A stretch of DNA of 56,603 bases from an uncultured Anaerotruncus sp. (GTDB taxonomy: Bacteria; Bacillota; Clostridia; Oscillospirales; Ruminococcaceae): positions 1 to 56,603 of the forward strand of contig CALWZG010000019.1 in NCBI GenBank assembly GCA_944385965.1, written 5' to 3'. The position numbers and the translations under genes were made by a program. The notes beneath the pieces were generated by a model, which had not been told where the DNA came from, did no database searches, and saw nothing but the letters and a program-made list of their open reading frames with translations. Shown one piece after another: positions 24,509-32,630 of the stretch. Positions within the stretch are counted from its first letter, which is position 1. Every line of letters begins with the position of its first letter.

Positions 24509-25912
24509 TCACCCGGTGATATGGCGGAACTGGATTCCCTTCAGCGCGCAGAAATGCCGGATTTCCTCCACATAATCCCCAGCGATGGCGTGAACGTGAT
24601 TGCAGTCATAGTCACGGATAATCGACTGGTAGGGAGCGTCCGGTACCACAAACATGTGGGGCCAGACTGGGCAGGTCTCCTGGGTGGCCTCCTGGGGAAG
24701 CTCCTTGGCGGTGCCGGTAAAGACGGTAAAGATAAATTGTCCCTGCTCATGGGTGATGCGCCCGAAGGTCATCCGGCCTTCTTTGGCGATATATCCCACA
24801 TGGCATCCGGTTCCCGCGTATTTGGGGATAATGGGATGGAGGGAAACCTGTTTGAGATTTTCCTCTGGGCATTGGCTGCGTTGGGCGTACCAAGTGGCCA
24901 TAGCCCCACAGTTGCAGAAATAGAACAGGTTGCTTTCCGCCTTATAGAACCGGAAGTCTGCGAAAATTACCGGTTCCCCGGACAGCAGCTTCATCACCTG
25001 CATGGTCAGGCCGCCCTCACAGTCCGCCTCACAGGTGAACACACGGGGCTCCTTGGGGCCGTCCCAGTCATAGGGGTCGTTGAAGAAGGCGGCGGAAAGG
25101 CATTGGGTGCAGGAATAGGCGCTCAGCTCATAGTGGCACTTCACCCCTACAAAAGCGTAGTCCTTTTCCTCGCAGATGGACTTGGTGGCGTAATAGTGGC
25201 GGATTTGTTCTTTCAGGGATTCCGGTGTCAGCTTCTCCCCGTCATATTCAATGTGGGTGCGGTTGGACAGCCATTGGAAGGCCTGCTCCACCTTTTCTTC
25301 CGGCACCTCAGGCGCCCGGCGGAGGATTTCCGATTGGTCGGTGTGGTCCACATCCACCCCAAAGACCTGCTGCCACAGGTCGGAAGGGGCGGTGCCGCTG
25401 CCCATGCCGATGCTGCGCCCTCCAATCAGGCCGAACACCTGTCCCCGCAGCTGGTTGGAGGCGTAAGCGGCCCGTAGGAATGCCATACACTGAGCCAGGG
25501 TTTCCGGCTGGGAAATATCCCCCCATACCTTCTCGCAGGGATAGCCGCACTGGCGCAGAAGATTGGTGGCGGCCTGCAAGCCACCTAAACCAGGCAAGGC
25601 CCCGTTTACATTGGAAATCACCAGCACAGGAAGCTGGAGAACACTTTGGGCTACCAGGGCGAAGTTGGGGAAAGCGAATACAGGCACATTAAATACCACT
25701 GCGTCCGGCAGCTGGGCCTTCAAAGCCAGGGCTTCGGTCCGGGCCATTCCGTTTCCATGGATGATGTCCCCCTCCAAAACCTGAACCTGACCGGTGGCTT
25801 CCAGGGCGGTTTTGATGGCAGTGGCCTGCTGGGCGATGTAGTCTTTCAGGGAGTCGTGAACACTGGACCGCCCGTCGGAAAAGGACAGCAGCCCCACTTT
25901 AATCTGGGTCAT
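24509..25912 (-). CDS. L-fucose/L-arabinose isomerase-family protein (copy 1)
   Basis: A 467-residue protein of the FucI/AraA isomerase fold. Likely Mn2+ ligands are E295 (TCEADCEGG), D319 (VIFADF) and a His in the C-terminal NHVHAIAGDY segment, corresponding to the Glu-Asp-His set of E. coli FucI. Such enzymes interconvert aldoses and ketoses. The substrate is unknown and it is shorter than E. coli FucI (591 residues). It is clearly related to the copy at 32631 and more distant from the copy at 27058. AGGAGG precedes the start. It lies downstream of a GntR gene on the same strand. Confidence 0.85.
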   Translation of the reverse strand: MTQIKVGLLSFSDGRSSVHDSLKDYIAQQATAIKTALEATGQVQVLEGDIIHGNGMARTEALALKAQLPDAVVFNVPVFAFPNFALVAQSVLQLPVLVISNVNGALPGLGGLQAATNLLRQCGYPCEKVWGDISQPETLAQCMAFLRAAYASNQLRGQVFGLIGGRSIGMGSGTAPSDLWQQVFGVDVDHTDQSEILRRAPEVPEEKVEQAFQWLSNRTHIEYDGEKLTPESLKEQIRHYYATKSICEEKDYAFVGVKCHYELSAYSCTQCLSAAFFNDPYDWDGPKEPRVFTCEADCEGGLTMQVMKLLSGEPVIFADFRFYKAESNLFYFCNCGAMATWYAQRSQCPEENLKQVSLHPIIPKYAGTGCHVGYIAKEGRMTFGRITHEQGQFIFTVFTGTAKELPQEATQETCPVWPHMFVVPDAPYQSIIRDYDCNHVHAIAGDYVEEIRHFCALKGIQFRHITG

Positions 25913-25947
25913 AGAGATTCCTCCTAACTGTAATGGACGACGCTCTA

Positions 25948-25960
25948 TGAACGGTAAAAG
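25948..25960 (+). repeat. TGAACGGTAAAA repeat (possible operator), copy A
   Basis: The 12-base word TGAACGGTAAAA lies 36 bases upstream of the minus-strand isomerase gene and recurs at 26955-26966 before the divergent isomerase gene. A related TTGAACG word occurs on the minus strand near 26704-26719. It may bind the GntR protein encoded between them. Confidence 0.35.
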
Positions 25961-25980
25961 AGAAAAGACGAAATAGAAGG

Positions 25981-26625
25981 TTATAAATCCAAAAGGTTAC
26001 GAAAAGCGTTTTTTCTGGCACATTCCACGTGAATCTGCGCCATGGAGAAAGATTTTTCCTCGTCCCGCTCCAGCAGGGCATCAATAATCGCCACATGTTC
26101 CGCAGTTACCACATGGTTGGTGGCTGGGTTAAAAGCCATATTGCGAATGCGCCGTTCGTGGTCCGCCACCAGGCTCAGGGAATCGGAAAGGAACCGGTTC
26201 TGAGCATAGTGGTAAAGGGCCCGATGAAAGTCAGCGTCCACCCCATTATAATAATGGCCCAAGGAACGCCGGTCCTCCGCCAGGGTGGGTGGGTTCAGGA
26301 ACCGTTCCCGAAATTGGCGCAGGGTAGCGTCAGGAATTTTGCCGCAGGCCCGGCGGGTGATGAGAGGCTCGATAGCCAGACGCACATCGTACACATCCCG
26401 GAGCAGGTCTAAGGAAACCGGAGCCACAGAAATGCCTTTTCTGGGGTAAATTTCCACAAACCCTTCATGCTCCAAAGTCCGCAGGGCTTCCCGGATGGGG
26501 GTACGGCTGATTTTCAGTTCTTCCTGCAAGGCGTCCTCTGAGATGGTGGAGGGTGCGGGCAGTCTGCCGGATAGGATTTTTTCTTTAATGGTTTCGTAAG
26601 CGTAGGTCGCTTTGGATTGAATCAA
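25981..26625 (-). CDS. GntR/FCD-family transcriptional regulator 1
   Basis: A 214-residue regulator with an N-terminal winged helix (YETIKEKILSG, then LQEELKISRTPIREALRTLEHEGFVEI) and a C-terminal FCD helical domain with the metal/ligand Asp-His-His pattern (DVRLAIEPLI, DADFHRALYH, EHVAIIDAL). FCD regulators of sugar acids and organic acids are usually repressors released by ligand. The start is TTG 26625 with AAGGAG 8 bases upstream. It lies divergent from the 27058 operon and upstream of isomerase copy 1, so it probably controls both. Confidence 0.9.
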   Translation of the reverse strand: MIQSKATYAYETIKEKILSGRLPAPSTISEDALQEELKISRTPIREALRTLEHEGFVEIYPRKGISVAPVSLDLLRDVYDVRLAIEPLITRRACGKIPDATLRQFRERFLNPPTLAEDRRSLGHYYNGVDADFHRALYHYAQNRFLSDSLSLVADHERRIRNMAFNPATNHVVTAEHVAIIDALLERDEEKSFSMAQIHVECARKNAFRNLLDL

Positions 26626-26792
26626 GGTGTCAACTCCTTAAATCGGGGGGGCCGTGAAGACCTCAGCGTGGATATTTTTTGCCGCGCTCAATTTGCGATA
26701 TACGAAAAAACGTTCAATTTTATTTCTTAGATATATCACAGACTGAAGATTCTGTATTTCTCATTTTAGACAGTTCCTATGGGAATTTCAAT

Positions 26793-26801
26793 TGGTATAA
26801 T
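26793..26801 (+). promoter_or_regulatory. Possible extended -10 promoter in the divergent region
   Basis: TGGTATAAT matches an extended -10 element (TGn plus TATAAT at 26796-26801), without a clear -35. The AT-rich divergent region 26626-27057 holds no gene. This is the best plus-strand promoter candidate I see there. Confidence 0.4.
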
Positions 26802-26954
26802 CTTATAAAACATATGATATTTTTTTATAAAATAAGACAAATTAATCAAAAAGCAAATAAAAAATGAACAAATTGTAAGACGTTTATTCTGTGAATCTGA
26901 TAATGGAAAAGAGAGAAAAACAATGCTATTCTATTAACGAAAAGACGTTTTAAT

Positions 26955-26967
26955 TGAACGGTAAAAA
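26955..26967 (+). repeat. TGAACGGTAAAA repeat (possible operator), copy B
   Basis: Second copy of the 12-base word, about 90 bases before the isomerase gene at 27058. It overlaps a small inverted repeat, CGTT-7-AACG. Confidence 0.35.
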
Positions 26968-27006
26968 GTATATCAAGGAAGGTTCATATATCTGGAGGGA
27001 AGGAGA

Positions 27007-27036
27007 GTGAACGAATTAATCATCAATCTTGAGTAG
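27007..27036 (+). promoter_or_regulatory. Possible 9-codon leader ORF before isomerase copy 2
   Basis: A strong ribosome site (GGAGGGAAGGAG, 26994-27005) is followed by GTG 27007 and a 9-codon frame (MNELIINLE) that stops at TAG 27034-27036. It is in frame with the isomerase start at 27058, whose own ribosome site is poor. It may couple translation to the downstream gene, or be a nonsense-interrupted old start. Confidence 0.35.
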
Positions 27037-27057
27037 AAAGGTCGATGTGAAAAAAAC

Positions 27058-28536
27058 ATGAAAGAAAATATACCACAAATCAGATTGGGCGTTGTGGCGG
27101 TAAGCAGAAACAACTTCGCTGATGAGTTGTCTATTAAAAGTCGAGGTCAGGTTTTGGCTGCTTTGGAAAAAAGCGGAATAGAAGCCGCCCAATGTGAAAC
27201 CTTGGTGGTGACAGAGGAGGACGCGGTCAAGGCTTTGAAGGAGGCCGAGACCCTGGGCTGTAATGTGCTGGCGGTAATTCTGGGAAACTTCGGGCCGGAA
27301 ACTCCCGAAACCCTGTTGGCGAAACGCTTCCCCGGTCCGGTGATGTATGCCGCTGTCTCGGAGGAAAGTGGGGATACCTTTTATGACGCCCGTCGGGATT
27401 CCTACTGTGGCCTGCTGAATTGCTCCTATAATTTGGGGCTGCGGGGCTGCAAAGCCTATTTCCCGCCGGAGCCGGTGGGTACCCCGGAGGAAATCGCAGA
27501 AAAAATTCAGTGGTTTCTCCCCATTGCCAGAGCTTTGATTGGCCTGTCCCGGCTGAAGCTGGTGGTGTTTGGCCCAAGACCCAGCGATTTTCTGGCCTGC
27601 AACGCCCCCCTGAAACCCTTATATGACCTGGGAGTTGAGGTTCAGGAAAACTCGGAAATGGACCTGCTGGTGGCTTTCAAGGCCCATGAGGGGGACCCCA
27701 GAATTCCTCAGGTGACAGCGGAGATGGAGGCTCAGGCAGGGGACCGGTATAAGGACACCCTGGTGAAAATGGCTCAATATGAACTGACCCTTTTGGACTG
27801 GCTGGAAACCGCCAAAGGCGCCAGTCAATATGTGGCCCTGGCCAACAAATGCTGGCCCGCCTTCCAAAAGGAATTTGGGTTCCTGCCCTGCTATGTCCAC
27901 AGCCGGTTAGCGGCCAGAGGGATTCCTGTGGGCTGTGAGACCGACCTGTATGGGGCTTTGTCCGAATATATCGGACTTTGCGTCAGCGGACAGCCAACCG
28001 CCATCCTGGACATCAACAATAACATCCCACAGGATGTTTACCAGGGGCAGATACAAAACCGGTACCCATATCAACGGCAGGAGCTGTTTATGGGATTCCA
28101 TTGTGGGAATACCGCCCAGGAGCTGATGTGCCAGCCTCGCTTGGGCTACAAGCTGAACCGGAAAGACCCCCACGCCCCTGAGACGGGCCTGGAGGAGACT
28201 AGAGGCACTTTTGAGGGCCGGATGAAGCCGGGTGAGGCCTGCTGCTTCAGGCTGCACAGCACGGCGGAGGGAACTCTGCAAGCCTATGTGGCTCGGGGAG
28301 AGATTCTTCCGGAGGCGTTAAATACCTATGGATGCTATGCCTTGTTTGGTGTTCCGGAGATGGGACGGTTCTACCGGCATGTGCTGCTGGAGAAACGGTT
28401 CCCTCACCACAGCGCTATTGTCTATGGACCTTATGGGGCCCAGCTTTACCAGCTGATGCGCTGCTTGGAAATTCCTTATATTGGGTATAACCACCCGAAA
28501 AACGACCGTTACCCAGGAGAGAATCCTTTCCTTTAA
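27058..28536 (+). CDS. L-fucose/L-arabinose isomerase-family protein (copy 2)
   Basis: A 492-residue isomerase-fold protein and first gene of a plus-strand operon. The probable metal ligands are E294 in GCETDLYGALSEYIG, D318 in AILDINNN and H348 in MGFHCGNT. The CETDLYGA block is very like the FucI/AraA-like metal site. The substrate is not known; the neighbouring TRAP importer suggests an acidic sugar derivative. The start codon has only a weak GAAAGG 16 bases upstream, so translation may depend on the leader ORF at 27007. Confidence 0.82.
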   Translation: MKENIPQIRLGVVAVSRNNFADELSIKSRGQVLAALEKSGIEAAQCETLVVTEEDAVKALKEAETLGCNVLAVILGNFGPETPETLLAKRFPGPVMYAAVSEESGDTFYDARRDSYCGLLNCSYNLGLRGCKAYFPPEPVGTPEEIAEKIQWFLPIARALIGLSRLKLVVFGPRPSDFLACNAPLKPLYDLGVEVQENSEMDLLVAFKAHEGDPRIPQVTAEMEAQAGDRYKDTLVKMAQYELTLLDWLETAKGASQYVALANKCWPAFQKEFGFLPCYVHSRLAARGIPVGCETDLYGALSEYIGLCVSGQPTAILDINNNIPQDVYQGQIQNRYPYQRQELFMGFHCGNTAQELMCQPRLGYKLNRKDPHAPETGLEETRGTFEGRMKPGEACCFRLHSTAEGTLQAYVARGEILPEALNTYGCYALFGVPEMGRFYRHVLLEKRFPHHSAIVYGPYGAQLYQLMRCLEIPYIGYNHPKNDRYPGENPFL

Positions 28537-28586
28537 GAAGGGCTCTCCGGGGAAAGAAAATAGATAGATTGCAAAGGAGTTAGACT

Positions 28587-29735
28587 ATGAAAAACACAAG
28601 AAAAACCATCGCTTTGCTGCTCACCTCATCCTTGGCGCTGGGACTGCTCACCGCTTGTGGCGGAGGCACCGCCAGCAGTTCCTCTGCGGCTCCCGCTTCC
28701 TCCTCTCAGGCGGCTTCCAGCGAGGCATCCTCTGAAGGCGCTTCCAGTGAGGCTGCTGAGGGCGGCGTTTCCGAAGCCTCTGACGGAGGTCTGGTAGACG
28801 CTGCTGCCGCTGCTAACGCGGAGCATGTCATCACCATCTGCGACAGCCAGCCAGCTTCCAGTGTGCTGGGCCAGAGCATTTTGAAATTTGGTGAGTACCT
28901 CCAGCAGGAATCCAATGGACGGATTGTTCTGGAATTCTACCCAAGCGCCATGCTGGGCAATGGTACCACCTGCATGCAGCAGGTACAGCTGGGCTCTTTG
29001 GACATGTACCGCTGCGACTCGGACGCCCTGTATGATTTCGGCGTGGACAGCATGAAGGTTATCAGCCTTCCCTACCTGTTCAAGGACCAGGAGTCCGCTG
29101 TGGATATTGTTCTGAACAGCGATGTTGGTCAGCAGATGCTGGATGATATCACCAACTCTGGAACCGGTTTCGTAGGCGTGGGCTGGATTGTTGATACCCC
29201 CCGCAGCTTCTTCGCCAACAAGGAAATCACCAAGCTGGAGGATTTGAAGGGTCTGAAAATCCGTGCAGTAGAAACCCAGATTAAGCTGGATTATAAGTCC
29301 GCCCTGGGCATGAACCCTGTGCCTCTGGCCTGGAGCGAGGTTTATACCTCCCTGTCCACCGGCGTTATCGACGCGGCTGCCAACACCCTGGACTCCTTCT
29401 ACACCAACAAGATGGACGAGGTGTGCAAATATTTCATCGAGAATCACGGCATGTATCCCTGCTATCCTGTGGTCTTCTCCGAGGCGACCTGGAACAAGTT
29501 CAGCGCTGAGGACCAGCAGCTGATTAAGGATTGCTGGGCTAAGGCTTCCGAGTTCTATAATGAGACCTGTGTAGCTACCGAGGAGAAAGAGAAGGCTGAG
29601 CTTCAGGAGAAAGGCGTTACCTTCTGCCAGATTACCGATGAGGACAAATGGGCTGAGGCTTGCGAGCCTATGATTCAGGAGTACAGCAAGGGCTATGAGG
29701 ATCTGCTGGCTCAGCTGCGCACCTGGGGCAAATAA
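28587..29735 (+). CDS. dctP: TRAP transporter solute-binding lipoprotein (module 1)
   Basis: A 382-residue lipoprotein with signal peptide, lipobox (LLTAC) and a long Ser/Ala/Glu linker, then a DctP domain. The carboxylate-binding Arg is seen in LKGLKIRAVETQ. The usual DGQENP block is replaced by IDAAANTLDSF, which may change specificity. It binds an anionic solute outside the membrane and passes it to the DctQM permease encoded next. AAAGGAG lies before the ATG. A terminator-like hairpin follows it. Confidence 0.92.
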   Translation: MKNTRKTIALLLTSSLALGLLTACGGGTASSSSAAPASSSQAASSEASSEGASSEAAEGGVSEASDGGLVDAAAAANAEHVITICDSQPASSVLGQSILKFGEYLQQESNGRIVLEFYPSAMLGNGTTCMQQVQLGSLDMYRCDSDALYDFGVDSMKVISLPYLFKDQESAVDIVLNSDVGQQMLDDITNSGTGFVGVGWIVDTPRSFFANKEITKLEDLKGLKIRAVETQIKLDYKSALGMNPVPLAWSEVYTSLSTGVIDAAANTLDSFYTNKMDEVCKYFIENHGMYPCYPVVFSEATWNKFSAEDQQLIKDCWAKASEFYNETCVATEEKEKAELQEKGVTFCQITDEDKWAEACEPMIQEYSKGYEDLLAQLRTWGK

Positions 29736-29766
29736 TCTTTAGGTCTGGAAATAGGGACCTGAATTG

Positions 29767-29803
29767 GGGAGGGCGGCGTATGCTGGCTGGCCCTCCCTTT
29801 TTA
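29767..29803 (+). terminator. Hairpin between dctP and dctQ (module 1)
   Basis: GGGAGGGC (29767-29774) pairs with GCCCTCCC (29790-29797), followed by TTTTTAT. It probably acts as a partial terminator, making more binding protein than permease. Confidence 0.75.
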
Positions 29804-29837
29804 TACCTAAAAACCTGGAAAAAGGGGGATTAAACGA

Positions 29838-30314
29838 ATGGGAGCGATCCGTAAAGCTTATGACGGGCTGTTCCGCGGGGTGGAATATGTGAGCATCCTG
29901 TTCCTGGCCGGAATGGTTATCATCTGCGCCATCAACGTGTTTATGCGGTATGTGATGCACGCCGCCCTGCGTTGGGGGGATGAGATGTCCCTGTTCTGTA
30001 TGATTTGGTATAGTCTGCTCAGTGCCTCTCTGGCGCTGAAGGAAAACCGCCATATTCGTATTGATGTTTGGGATAAATTGCTGCCTGCCAAGGCCAGCCA
30101 AATTTTAAATGTTGTGGTGCATGTAATTGTGGTAGCGGTACTGGTGGTGCTGCTGTACAACGGTGTCCTGCTGACAGAACTGGCTGGACGGACAAAAATG
30201 ACCGGTTCCGGACTGCGTTTGGCTTATGAGTATGTGGCGCTGCCGGTATCGGCGGTGTTTATGTTAATCGCGGCGATTGGAAGGATAGGTGAGATTGTTG
30301 GCGGGAAGTGCTAG
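29838..30314 (+). CDS. dctQ: TRAP transporter small permease (module 1)
   Basis: A 158-residue protein with four hydrophobic helices, the DctQ layout. The second-helix region contains FMRYVMHAALRWGDEMSLF, the typical R-x-W-x-E-E/D pattern of the family. It forms the membrane complex with DctM. AAAAAGGGGG lies upstream, and it overlaps dctM by 26 bases. Confidence 0.9.
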   Translation: MGAIRKAYDGLFRGVEYVSILFLAGMVIICAINVFMRYVMHAALRWGDEMSLFCMIWYSLLSASLALKENRHIRIDVWDKLLPAKASQILNVVVHVIVVAVLVVLLYNGVLLTELAGRTKMTGSGLRLAYEYVALPVSAVFMLIAAIGRIGEIVGGKC

Positions 30315-31593
30315 TGCGATTCTGCTCTTATTGGGCGTGTTTTTCGGATTGATTTTTATGGGGGTTCACATTGGCTACGCTATTTTGGGCTCCTCCTTTG
30401 TAACCGCTCTGTATCTGGGCGTGAACCTGCAAACTATGGCCATGCAGATTATCAAGGGCCTGAACGTCTATTCCCTGATGGCGGTACCTTTCTTTATTCT
30501 GGCTGGAGAGGTTATGATGCGAGGCGGTATTACCGACCGGCTGGTGGGCCTTTCTAAAGCCCTGGTGGGTTGGGTCCGGGGAAGCCTGGCTCAGGTGAAC
30601 ATTGTGGCCAGTATCTTTTTTGGCTCCATCTCCGGTTCCTCCGCAGCGGATACCGCTTCGGTAGGCGCCATGCTGATTCCTCTGATGGAGGAGGATGGCT
30701 ACGATACGGATTTCGCCACTGACGTAACCATGGCAAGCTCGGTAGAGGGTATGCTGATTCCCCCAAGCCACAACATGGTTATCTTCGCCCTGGCCGCTGG
30801 AAGCGTGTCCATCGCCCGCCTGTTTATGGCTGGTATTGTACCGGGCCTGCTGCTGGCTCTGGTGCTGGGTATCTACTGCTACATTGTTTCTGTGAAACGC
30901 AATTACCCCAAAGGGGATAAGTTTAACCTGAAAGTTGCTTTAAGAGCCCTGTTCAAAGCTCTCCCTGGACTGGGAACCGTTTTGATTGTGGTGGTAGGTG
31001 TACTGGGCGGTATCTTCACCGCTACCGAGGCTGCGGCCTTCGCGGTGGTTTACGCTCTGATTATCGGCTTGTTTGTTTACAAAGAGATTAAGTTCAGCGA
31101 GATTGGAGACATTTTCAAGAACGCCTTGAAGACCATCTCCATTATTATGATGCTGATTGGCGCTTCCAGCTGCTTCAGCTGGCTGGTATCCTACTTAAAT
31201 ATCTCCTCCCTGATTTCCGACTGGATTCTGGGAATTACCACAAACAAATACATCATTCTGCTGCTCATCAATATCTTCCTGCTGCTCTGCGGTATGGTGA
31301 TGGATATGTCCGCAATCATCCTGATTGTGACCCCCATTCTGCTTCCAATCGCCACCGACCTGGGTATGGACCCGGCCAACTTCTGCGCCATGATGATTCT
31401 GAATCTGGGAATCGGCTTGATTACCCCTCCTGTTGGAAACACCCTGTTCATCGGCAGCGCTATCTCCAAACGGTCCATTGGGCAGCTGAGCCGTTCCATG
31501 ATTCCCTTCTACTGCATGATGGGTATTGCTCTGCTGCTGGTGACCTATGTACCAGCCATTTCTCTCTTCCTGCCCAACCTGATGGGAGTGTGA
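30289..31593 (+). CDS. dctM: TRAP transporter large permease (module 1)
   Basis: A 434-residue DctM protein with about twelve membrane helices. Family marks are MAVPFFILAGEVMMRGG, FFGSISGSSAADTASVG, PPSHNMVIFALAAG and GLITPPVGNTLF. It carries solute together with Na+. GTG 30289 is used as the start, with AAGGA just before it; TTG at 30295 is an alternative. It is followed after 4 bases by the epimerase-family gene. Confidence 0.93.
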   Translation: MRLLAGSASAILLLLGVFFGLIFMGVHIGYAILGSSFVTALYLGVNLQTMAMQIIKGLNVYSLMAVPFFILAGEVMMRGGITDRLVGLSKALVGWVRGSLAQVNIVASIFFGSISGSSAADTASVGAMLIPLMEEDGYDTDFATDVTMASSVEGMLIPPSHNMVIFALAAGSVSIARLFMAGIVPGLLLALVLGIYCYIVSVKRNYPKGDKFNLKVALRALFKALPGLGTVLIVVVGVLGGIFTATEAAAFAVVYALIIGLFVYKEIKFSEIGDIFKNALKTISIIMMLIGASSCFSWLVSYLNISSLISDWILGITTNKYIILLLINIFLLLCGMVMDMSAIILIVTPILLPIATDLGMDPANFCAMMILNLGIGLITPPVGNTLFIGSAISKRSIGQLSRSMIPFYCMMGIALLLVTYVPAISLFLPNLMGV

Positions 31594-31597
31594 CCGT

Positions 31598-32614
31598 ATG
31601 AAAATTCTGATTCTGGGAGGTACCGGCGTCATCAGCCGCCAGATTGTGAAACAGGCGGTTCAGCGGGGAGACCAGGTGACCATCTTCAACCGGGGAACCC
31701 GCTCCCTGCCGGAATGTAAAGGGGCCAAGGTGATTCTTGGAGACCGCAAAGCCGCCGATTTTCGGGAGAAGGTTGGTGGAGAGCGGTACGATGTGGTCAT
31801 CGACATGATTTGCTTTGACCAGGCCGACGCCCAGCAAACCCTGGAGGTTTTTGGGGGCCAGGCGGGTCAAATCATTGTGACCTCCAGCATCGCCGCTTAT
31901 GACCGGCCCTATCACAGCTATCCCATTCGGGAGGAGGCGGAGACCCTGCGGGAGACACCAGACTTCGCCTATGGATACAAAAAAGCCCGGATGGACCAAT
32001 ACCTGCAAAGCCAGATGGGCGTCTGCCCCGCCCCCATCACCGTCATCCGCCCCTCCCTGACCTTTGGGCCAGGGGCGGCCAACTTTGGAATCCTGCGCCA
32101 GAACCGAAACGTGGTGCGCAGGATTCGGGAGGGAAAACCGGTGGTTATGGTGGGCGAAGGGGTCATTCCCTGGAGCTTTACCTTTGCCTCAGACCTGGCC
32201 CAGGCCTTCCTGCTGGCCTGCGGGAACCCAGCCACCTATAATGAGTGCTTCCATGTGACCAACCCTCAGGTAGTCATGTGGGAGGATCTTTACCGGGCTG
32301 TGGGACGGGCCGTGGGCAAGGAACCTCAAATGGTTTATGTTTCTTCCCACCTGTTGCGAGGCTTCCTGCCTTCGGTGTGCGAGCATTTGAATTTTGAGAA
32401 GGTTCACTTCTCGGTGTTCTCCATCGAGAAATTCCAGAAAGCCGTGCCGGACTATCATCCGACAGTGGGGCTGGACCAAGGGGTCCGGGAGCTGATTGAC
32501 TGGTGGGAACAGGTGGATTTCCCCTATGACCAGGAGCGGGACGCCCTGGAGGACGGGGTCTGTGCCGCCTATGACCGGTTTTATGGGGAGCTGAAGGCCC
32601 TGACCGCCAAATAG
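31598..32614 (+). CDS. NAD-dependent epimerase/dehydratase (extended SDR)
   Basis: A 338-residue extended short-chain dehydrogenase with the nucleotide-binding start ILGGTGVISRQIV, a DMICFD block, the catalytic YGYKKA (Y-x3-K) and RPSLTFGPG. Family members act on nucleotide sugars or, in catabolic operons, on free sugar acids. Here it lies between the TRAP permease and an isomerase, so oxidation or epimerisation of the imported compound is a reasonable inference. A GGGAG ribosome site lies at the end of dctM. Confidence 0.82.
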   Translation: MKILILGGTGVISRQIVKQAVQRGDQVTIFNRGTRSLPECKGAKVILGDRKAADFREKVGGERYDVVIDMICFDQADAQQTLEVFGGQAGQIIVTSSIAAYDRPYHSYPIREEAETLRETPDFAYGYKKARMDQYLQSQMGVCPAPITVIRPSLTFGPGAANFGILRQNRNVVRRIREGKPVVMVGEGVIPWSFTFASDLAQAFLLACGNPATYNECFHVTNPQVVMWEDLYRAVGRAVGKEPQMVYVSSHLLRGFLPSVCEHLNFEKVHFSVFSIEKFQKAVPDYHPTVGLDQGVRELIDWWEQVDFPYDQERDALEDGVCAAYDRFYGELKALTAK

Positions 32615-32630
32615 AAAGAAGGAAAATTCC

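Noticed and set aside
24356..25477. A 373-codon open frame opposite isomerase copy 1
   Set aside because: It runs through two terminators and antisense to a gene with clear family motifs.
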